A program made the translations under genes and the position numbers. Under the pieces are notes generated by a model. That model was not told where the DNA came from. It saw only the letters and a program-made list of their open reading frames with translations, and searched no databases. Shown here in pieces: positions 58,700 through 64,000 of a DNA stretch of 64,000 bases (its first letter is position 1; each line of letters starts with the position of its first letter). This stretch comes from Scatomonas sp963930955 (lineage in GTDB: Bacteria; Bacillota; Clostridia; Lachnospirales; Lachnospiraceae): contig OZ006967.1 in NCBI GenBank assembly GCA_963930955.1, positions 744,001-808,000 of the forward strand, given 5' to 3'.

Positions 58700-59878
58700 T
58701 TAAATTTCTTTAAACCGAGTCCGGATCATATGGATCACGAAGGGAATGAACAGGGTGATCAGCGCCGCGTATCCCAGGTAGGAATATCCTTTGCTGACCA
58801 CGGCCATGAGTCCGAACTGGGCGATGGCGAAGGCCAGGAAGGTGAAGATCAGGGTGAACACAGCGTTCCGGGCCAGGTGTCCGGATTCCTTCTTTTCCGG
58901 AGAGGGGATCCGGCGTTCCACCGCGTTGACGCAGCGGGTAACAATGCCGGAGATCATGTTTACGGCTGTGGAGATGGCTCCCAGGATGATCAGCAGGGAG
59001 ATCACAGGGGTCAGCACCGAGGCGCCTACACCGTTTTCCACCAGCACCAGCATGGGCACCGAGGCAGTAGCCAGCTCCGCCACATAGGAAACAGCCAGCA
59101 GGCCCACAATGGAAAGCTCCATAGCGAAGAAGTTGCAGATAAACATGCCTACCGCCGCTTTATTGATCTGTTTCACATCGGTTACCGGCTCCACATGCTG
59201 ATACATAACCGAGACGGAGGACAGCTGGAAGAAGAAGTACAGCACTGCGGACCAGAGAGCCGGGCCGAAGGCGCCGGATTCTTTGGAGAGCACAGTCATC
59301 TCCCCGCCGGCCATGCGGCTTGCGGAGGCCACGATGGCATCCCACTGGGCAATGATGTTGGGCAGCAGCACCGCCACCAGACCGATGATGATCAGCACGC
59401 TTAAGGTGGAGGCGCATTTGCGCACCACGCCGGTTCCGAAGAGAGCTACCAGGAAGATAAAGACAGCCACGATCACAGTACACAGCCAGTAGGGCATACC
59501 GGTCAGGGTCTGGATGGTGGAGCCGCCGGTGGCGAAGGCTGCCGCGGAGGCGGTGCCGATCATGATCAGGTAGCAGACCTCGTGCAGGTTGGACATGACA
59601 TGGCGGGTCTTTCCGTAAAAGCTGTCGGAGAAGCTCCGGTAGTCAAAGGTTTTGTGTTTGTAGGCGTAGCGCATGCCGTACCAGAAGAACAGGGAGTATA
59701 ATCCCTGGGTCAGGAGAGGCAGCACCAGGCACCAGATGCCGTAGTTGATAAAATACTGGTAGATCTGGGCGCCGGAGGCGAAGCCGCCGCCGAACTGGGT
59801 GGTAAAAGCCACGAAGGCGATCCCCATGACCAGAGGCATTTTATTTTTGTCTACCAGAATGGATCTTTTTGTACTCAT
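58700..59878 (-). CDS. YkvI-like membrane transporter
   Basis: A 392-residue membrane protein with 10-11 helices and an N-terminal FTTQFGGGFASGAQIYQYF block as in Bacillus YkvI, a branch of the APC/NSS transporter superfamily. Last gene of the etf operon (15 bases after the dehydrogenase). It probably imports the 2-hydroxy acid that the dehydrogenase oxidises, taking the place of the lactate permease of similar operons. Confidence 0.75.
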   Translation of the reverse strand: MSTKRSILVDKNKMPLVMGIAFVAFTTQFGGGFASGAQIYQYFINYGIWCLVLPLLTQGLYSLFFWYGMRYAYKHKTFDYRSFSDSFYGKTRHVMSNLHEVCYLIMIGTASAAAFATGGSTIQTLTGMPYWLCTVIVAVFIFLVALFGTGVVRKCASTLSVLIIIGLVAVLLPNIIAQWDAIVASASRMAGGEMTVLSKESGAFGPALWSAVLYFFFQLSSVSVMYQHVEPVTDVKQINKAAVGMFICNFFAMELSIVGLLAVSYVAELATASVPMLVLVENGVGASVLTPVISLLIILGAISTAVNMISGIVTRCVNAVERRIPSPEKKESGHLARNAVFTLIFTFLAFAIAQFGLMAVVSKGYSYLGYAALITLFIPFVIHMIRTRFKEI

Positions 59879-59893
59879 TGTTCTGTTCCCCCG

Positions 59894-61327
59894 TTACATT
59901 GTGGTTTGTGTATCCTGAAACTCGATCATCTTGCCGGGATTCAGGATCAGCTTGTCGTCAAAGGCAAGCTTGATGGATTTGTAGAGAGCGATCATCCGCG
60001 GCCCTACAAATTCTTTTAAAAACTCCAGGCGGCCGTTGCCGATGCCGTGTTCTCCGGAAAGCTGGCCCCCCAGCTCTTTGGAAAGGGCGTAGAGCTCTGT
60101 CAGACAGGCGTGGGTGGCGCTCTTCCACTCCTCATCGCTCATCTCCGGTCCCCGGAGCATTTCCGTATGGATGTTGCCATCGCCGCAGTGTCCGCAGGGC
60201 TCCACCCGGATACCGTGGGAGAGGGCGATGCGCTTGGCGGCCTTTACGTACTCGGCAATGCGGGCTCTGGGAACCACCACGTCGCACTCCTCCTGAGACA
60301 CGGAGTCCGCCTTCATACCCTCCAGGATGGCACCCCGGACAGACCAGATGGATCCGGCCCGCTCCGGCGTGTCGGCGATGAAGCAGTCAAAGGCTCCGTT
60401 GGCCAGGGCCGACTCGGCAGCGGCCTCCACGGCGCTGTCCAGCTCCTGTTTGCTGGAGGCATCGTACATGACGATGAGCACGGCTTCTCCCTGCTGTACC
60501 GGGAACGGCTTGTTCAGGGTGCGCTCTACAATATCAATGAGCTCCCGCTCCAGAAACTCAATGGCTGTGGGCACAAAGGGAAGTTCCAGCACCTTGGGCA
60601 CCATGTCGGCGCATTCCTCCAGACTTTTAAAGGGCATCACCAGGGTGGCGGAGCAGGTGGGAGCCGGCAGAAGCTTCAGGGTTACCTGGGTCAGAATGCA
60701 CAGGGTTCCCTCGGAGCCGATGACCAGATCCTTGACTGCGTAGCCGGTGGTGTTTTTTACTACGTTGGATGAAAAATTCATAATAGAGCCGTCCGGCAGC
60801 ACCGCCTCGATGCAGCGGACAAAGTCCCGGGTCAGACCGTAGCGGACGGCCTTCATGCCTCCGGCGTTGGTGATGACGTTGCCGCCGATGGAGGCGGTCT
60901 TCTCCCCGGGATCCGGGGGATAGAACAGGCCTTCCGCGGCGGCGGCCGCCTGAACGTCCACCAGCAGAGCTCCGGGCTCTACGGTAATGGTCTGGTTTTT
61001 GTGGTCCACGGGGAAGATTTTGTTCATCCGCATGACGGACAGCATGATGCCTCCGTATTTGCAGGTAGCGCCTCCGGCCAGGCCGGTGCCGGCGCCCCGG
61101 CAGACTACCGGGATATTTTCTTTGTAAGCGTAAGCCATAATGGCGGAGACTTCTTCTTTGTTGATGACTTCCACGTAGAGCTCCGGGGGATAGCTTCCGT
61201 ACTCCGGCATCTCATCGTGGTAATATTCCTTGGCGATTTCCTGGCCGGTCCATACCCGGTCCTCGGCGGTGAAAGAACGGATCCGGGCAAAATCTTCTTC
61301 TGTCATTTTCTTATATGGATATGCCAT
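59894..61327 (-). CDS. FAD-linked 2-hydroxyacid dehydrogenase (GlcD/LctD type)
   Basis: A 477-residue flavoprotein of the VAO/PCMH fold: FAD loop CRGAGTGLAGG (about residues 75-85), PGALLVDVQAAAAAEG, and the C-terminal block GHCGDGNIHTE. With EtfAB it forms the electron-bifurcating lactate dehydrogenase described from Acetobacterium woodii (LctBCD), which drives lactate-dependent NAD+ reduction with reduced ferredoxin. The genes for both Etf subunits lie directly upstream. Lactate is the default substrate; sulfolactate or another 2-hydroxyacid is possible beside the sulfo-sugar genes. Confidence 0.87.
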   Translation of the reverse strand: MAYPYKKMTEEDFARIRSFTAEDRVWTGQEIAKEYYHDEMPEYGSYPPELYVEVINKEEVSAIMAYAYKENIPVVCRGAGTGLAGGATCKYGGIMLSVMRMNKIFPVDHKNQTITVEPGALLVDVQAAAAAEGLFYPPDPGEKTASIGGNVITNAGGMKAVRYGLTRDFVRCIEAVLPDGSIMNFSSNVVKNTTGYAVKDLVIGSEGTLCILTQVTLKLLPAPTCSATLVMPFKSLEECADMVPKVLELPFVPTAIEFLERELIDIVERTLNKPFPVQQGEAVLIVMYDASSKQELDSAVEAAAESALANGAFDCFIADTPERAGSIWSVRGAILEGMKADSVSQEECDVVVPRARIAEYVKAAKRIALSHGIRVEPCGHCGDGNIHTEMLRGPEMSDEEWKSATHACLTELYALSKELGGQLSGEHGIGNGRLEFLKEFVGPRMIALYKSIKLAFDDKLILNPGKMIEFQDTQTTM

Positions 61328-61331
61328 GACC

Positions 61332-62522
61332 TTAATCCTCCTTTCGATCCCGCACCAGCTGGGTCAGCATGGGAACCACCTGATACAGGTCGTCCACGAT
61401 GCAGTAGTGGGCTACGTTGAAAATCTGCGCCTCCGGGTCATTGTTGATGGCCACGATGCATTCCGAACCGGTCATGCAGGAGGTAAACTGAATGGCGCCG
61501 GATACGCCGCAGGTGATCAGCAGCTTGGGACGGACGGTCCGTCCGGACAGGCCGATCTGATGGGCGTTGTCTCCGAACCCGTTTTCCACCATGGGACGTG
61601 TGAAGGCAAGCTGGCCTCCCAGGGCTTCCGCCAGTTCCCGGCACATTTCTACATCCTTCTCGGTGCGGACGCCCCGGCCTACAGCCACCAGAATGTCTTC
61701 CTCCTCCAGGGTCTTCTGTTTCCGGATTACTTCCGAGGAAAGGATCCGGATCCTGGAATTTACCATTTCCTCTGTTACCTGGCAGGGAACGATCTCTCCG
61801 GAGGGGTGTTCTACTTTGGAAGCCCGGTCCATGACCCGGTAGCGCACGGTGGCAAACTGGGGTCTGGAATGGGCGATCTGGATCTGAGCCATGATGTTTC
61901 CGCCGAAGGCAGGGCGGATCTGGACCATATCCGTGTTTTCCTTAATATCCAGGGTGGTGCAGTCGGCAGTCAGGCCGGTGTGGAACCGGGTGGACAGCCT
62001 GGGAGCCAGAGAACGTCCCAGAGAAGTGGCGCCGATGAGGATGGAACTGGGCCGGACGGCGGCGATGCAGGCCGCCACCGCGTCGGCGTAACAGTCCGCC
62101 CGGAAGCCCTCAAAGCCCGGATGCTCATAGACGTAGACCGTGTCCACCCCGTAGTCCAGGAGCTTTCTGGCGTTTTCCCCGGTGCCGGCTCCGCCCACGA
62201 TGACGCAGTTTACTTTATAGTTCACTTTGGGAGCCATTTTTCTGGCCTCCCCGATAAGTTCAAAAGCCACCGGGTGGATGTCGCCCCGCTCCTGCTCCAC
62301 AAAGATCAGGAAATCCTTCCAGGAGTCCTTGTCGAAGGTGTCCGCCTTCTGCTCAAAGTGAATGGCCTTTTCCGGACAGATGCGGACGCAGAGGCCGCAG
62401 GCCCGGCATTTATCATTGACGGTAATGCCCGTGTTTTCCATGGCGAGAGCGCCGAAGGGGCATTTTTCAATACATTTTCCGCAGAGGGAACACTTCTGCG
62501 GATCAAATTTCAGCAAATCCAT
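61332..62522 (-). CDS. etfA: Electron-transfer flavoprotein alpha subunit with N-terminal 2x[4Fe-4S] domain
   Basis: A 396-residue EtfA with an added bacterial-ferredoxin domain: C11-C14-C17-C21 and C39-C42-C45-C49, each followed by Pro. The EtfA fold and the C-terminal FAD site (CGVSGAIQFTSCM) complete it. The ferredoxin domain is typical of bifurcating Etf complexes that take electrons from reduced ferredoxin. Four bases separate it from the dehydrogenase. Confidence 0.93.
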   Translation of the reverse strand: MDLLKFDPQKCSLCGKCIEKCPFGALAMENTGITVNDKCRACGLCVRICPEKAIHFEQKADTFDKDSWKDFLIFVEQERGDIHPVAFELIGEARKMAPKVNYKVNCVIVGGAGTGENARKLLDYGVDTVYVYEHPGFEGFRADCYADAVAACIAAVRPSSILIGATSLGRSLAPRLSTRFHTGLTADCTTLDIKENTDMVQIRPAFGGNIMAQIQIAHSRPQFATVRYRVMDRASKVEHPSGEIVPCQVTEEMVNSRIRILSSEVIRKQKTLEEEDILVAVGRGVRTEKDVEMCRELAEALGGQLAFTRPMVENGFGDNAHQIGLSGRTVRPKLLITCGVSGAIQFTSCMTGSECIVAINNDPEAQIFNVAHYCIVDDLYQVVPMLTQLVRDRKED

Positions 62523-62534
62523 CTGTTTCCCCTC

Positions 62535-63323
62535 CTAAATGATCTTCTTTCCTGTGAGAATGGAAAAGAGCTCTTCCGTCTTCTCCAGGGCTGAACCCTT
62601 AAGGTATACCTGCTTTTCCGCAGGTTCCGGAGAAAACATCCGTTCCACGGAGGTAGGGGAGCCGATGAGGCCGTAGCGGGTCATGTTCTGATCCGGAAGA
62701 TCCTCAAAGCTCAGGAATCTTACCGGCCGATTGGCTGTGCCGCGCTTCAGCAGATAGGAAGGCAGACGGGGCACACAGCTGTCCTTGTCCACGGTGATGA
62801 GGCAGGGATAGGGGATTTCCGATACCTGTGTGACGCTGGCCAGATCCTGGCGGACGGTAATGGACGTTTCGTCTGCCTTGACGATCTCTGCTACCCAGGC
62901 CGCGTGGGGAATCCCCAGATGCTCGGCAATAGCCGGCCCTACCTGGGCGGTGTCGCCGTCGGTAGTCTGGCGTCCGCAGATGATGAGATCCGCCCCGCCT
63001 AAAACCTGGATTCCCTGCATCAGGGTGTAGGAGGTGGCCAGCACATCGGCGCCGGCAAACTTCCGGTCGGAGAGGATCACCGCCTCATCCGCACCCATCG
63101 TGTAGGCATCCCGCATCATTTCCTCCGCCTGGGGCGGTCCCATGGTCAGCACCGTCACGGTGCCGCCCAAGGTTTCCCGGAGGCGCAGGGCCGTTTCCAG
63201 GGCAAAAAGATCGTAGGGATTGGTGCGGTTCCCGCCGGACAGACGCTTCATGGCCCCGGTTTCCGGGTCGATCTCCACGTTGGTCCCGGCAGGGACCTGT
63301 TTCATGCATACAATGATTTTCAT
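62535..63323 (-). CDS. etfB: Electron-transfer flavoprotein beta subunit
   Basis: A 262-residue EtfB beginning MKIIVCMKQVPAGTNVE, the standard family start; the frame is open upstream without a better site. ICGRQTTDGDTAQVGPAIAE and the NAD-side residues are in place. In bifurcating Etf this subunit holds the FAD that splits the electron pair. First gene of the operon with its own promoter. Confidence 0.95.
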   Translation of the reverse strand: MKIIVCMKQVPAGTNVEIDPETGAMKRLSGGNRTNPYDLFALETALRLRETLGGTVTVLTMGPPQAEEMMRDAYTMGADEAVILSDRKFAGADVLATSYTLMQGIQVLGGADLIICGRQTTDGDTAQVGPAIAEHLGIPHAAWVAEIVKADETSITVRQDLASVTQVSEIPYPCLITVDKDSCVPRLPSYLLKRGTANRPVRFLSFEDLPDQNMTRYGLIGSPTSVERMFSPEPAEKQVYLKGSALEKTEELFSILTGKKII

Positions 63324-63387
63324 GGTCTTCTGGTTCCTTTGTAAAAAATTACGCTTTTCCGCTTTAGCCGGATAAAACATTAGGTAT

Positions 63388-63416
63388 AATATACCATTTT
63401 TGTGCAGAAATGTCGA
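63388..63416 (-). promoter_or_regulatory. Promoter of the etfB-etfA-dehydrogenase-ykvI operon
   Basis: Minus strand: TCGACA (63416-63411), 17-base spacer, TATATT (63393-63388). The -10 sits in a perfect palindrome GGTATAATATACC (63383-63395), which could be an operator. Confidence 0.7.
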
Positions 63417-63477
63417 GAATTTTATGAAAGTATACAGGCTTTTATACAATATCGAAGTTGAAAAATTCTATCGTTGC

Positions 63478-63506
63478 TTGACAGGATCCTGCCGCCGGAA
63501 TAATAT
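63478..63506 (+). promoter_or_regulatory. Promoter of the small exported protein gene
   Basis: Consensus TTGACA (63478-63483), 17-base spacer, TAATAT (63501-63506). The overlapping TATAAT (63504) is three bases further. Confidence 0.7.
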
Positions 63507-63528
63507 AATATGGAAAGGGGGGATGTGT

Positions 63529-63936
63529 ATGCGGCGAAGAAAAAGGATCGTGTTACTTTCATTTGCGGTTCTGGTGGTTTTGGGTGTATTCCTTTTCCTG
63601 TATTTCCGACCGAAGCCCTTGATCAAAGCGGTTCATTCCTGCGAGCTATCGCAGATTGTGTACAGAGGAAAGGAAATCACGGACCAAACAGTATATGAAG
63701 ATGTTCTGCAGGTATTAAGCCGCTATAAAAGCAGGGCATCCTTAGAAACGGTGCATTCCTATCCCACAGAAAATCTGGTAGTGGAAATAAACGGCAATGA
63801 CAACGGGAAGCCATTTCACATAGTTCTGGGCGAAACGAATTTCAAATATGAACATGCCGGAGGTGTTCTGCAGAAAATTATGGATGGAGAAGATTTATTG
63901 GATGAAATAGAAAAAATCCTTCAGGATTCTAATTAA
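63529..63936 (+). CDS. Small membrane-anchored protein of unknown function
   Basis: A 135-residue protein with a basic N-terminus (MRRRKR), one helix (about residues 7-24) and an extracytoplasmic domain (IVYRGKEITDQTVYEDVLQVL). The start at 63529 is placed 6 bases after AAAGGGGGG; an ATG at 63523 is nearly in contact with that site. Not recognised. A terminator follows at once. Confidence 0.65.
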   Translation: MRRRKRIVLLSFAVLVVLGVFLFLYFRPKPLIKAVHSCELSQIVYRGKEITDQTVYEDVLQVLSRYKSRASLETVHSYPTENLVVEINGNDNGKPFHIVLGETNFKYEHAGGVLQKIMDGEDLLDEIEKILQDSN

Positions 63937-63940
63937 CAGA

Positions 63941-63997
63941 AGGGAGTGCCGCGCTGCCGTGTGAGCAGTTCACATGACTGAGCGGCACTCCCTTTGG
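63941..63997 (+). terminator. Terminator at the window end
   Basis: AGGGAGTGCCGC / GCGGCACTCCCT (63941-63952, 63982-63993), then TTTGGGTT. Confidence 0.65.
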
Positions 63998-64000
63998 GTT

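Overview
The window looks like chromosome of an anaerobic, acetogen-like gut Clostridium relative (Lachnospiraceae type). The reasons are strong AGGAGG ribosome sites, formate-tetrahydrofolate ligase, corrinoid methyl-transfer genes, rubredoxin, a eukaryotic-type HisA, PucR-family regulators and an electron-bifurcating dehydrogenase/Etf module. There is no phage, plasmid or CRISPR signature. Mobile-element traces are limited to a decayed Rpn-type nuclease/transposase tail and a few hairpins.

Layout. 1-3.2 kb: the end of dapF, a UroD-fold methyltransferase and fhs. 3.4-8.3 kb: asnS and a DNA-repair set (SbcD-like, YhaN-like ATPase, endonuclease IV). 8.2-11.6 kb: housekeeping genes (HisA, arylamine acetyltransferase, SpmB-like, inositol monophosphatase, rubredoxin). 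11.9-17.6 kb: a PucR regulator divergent from a methyl-transfer core (methyl-THF:corrinoid methyltransferase, corrinoid protein, Fe-S/ASKHA reactivase, second corrinoid protein). 17.7-21.7 kb: DUF885 peptidase-like protein, lipoprotein, trxB. 22-31.5 kb: a second PucR regulator divergent from an array of five UroD-fold methyltransferase genes interleaved with an MFS transporter and a CobW-type metallochaperone split in two genes. 31.5-34.5 kb: Rpn remnant, tRNA-Lys, AraC regulator, MATE pump. 34.6-38.8 kb: PocR/AraC regulator, glycerol dehydrogenase, dihydroxyacetone kinase. 38.8-54.9 kb: a ROK regulator divergent from a sulfoquinovose-type operon (reductase, two-part transketolase, RpiB-like isomerase, two transaldolases, ABC sugar importer, DUF4867, GH31 sulfoquinovosidase, isomerase, TauE exporter, importer ATPase). 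55-58.6 kb: small membrane proteins, aminotransferase, Gfo/Idh/MocA enzyme. 58.7-63.4 kb: EtfB, ferredoxin-EtfA, FAD dehydrogenase and a YkvI-like transporter.

How they may work together. The UroD-fold proteins look like substrate-specific demethylases feeding methyl groups, through the corrinoid proteins, to tetrahydrofolate and then to fhs. A palindrome CTACA-N3-TGTAG occurs at gene 1 (two sites), fhs and the PucR/methyltransferase divergent promoter, which suggests one C1 regulon. The sulfo-sugar operon carries genes fitting both described routes (transaldolase and transketolase) of sulfofructose cleavage. The isomerase in it lacks the usual phosphate and ring-opening histidines, and the GH31 enzyme carries the sulfonate-binding Arg and Trp. 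All functions are read from sequence motifs and context; no database search was run.
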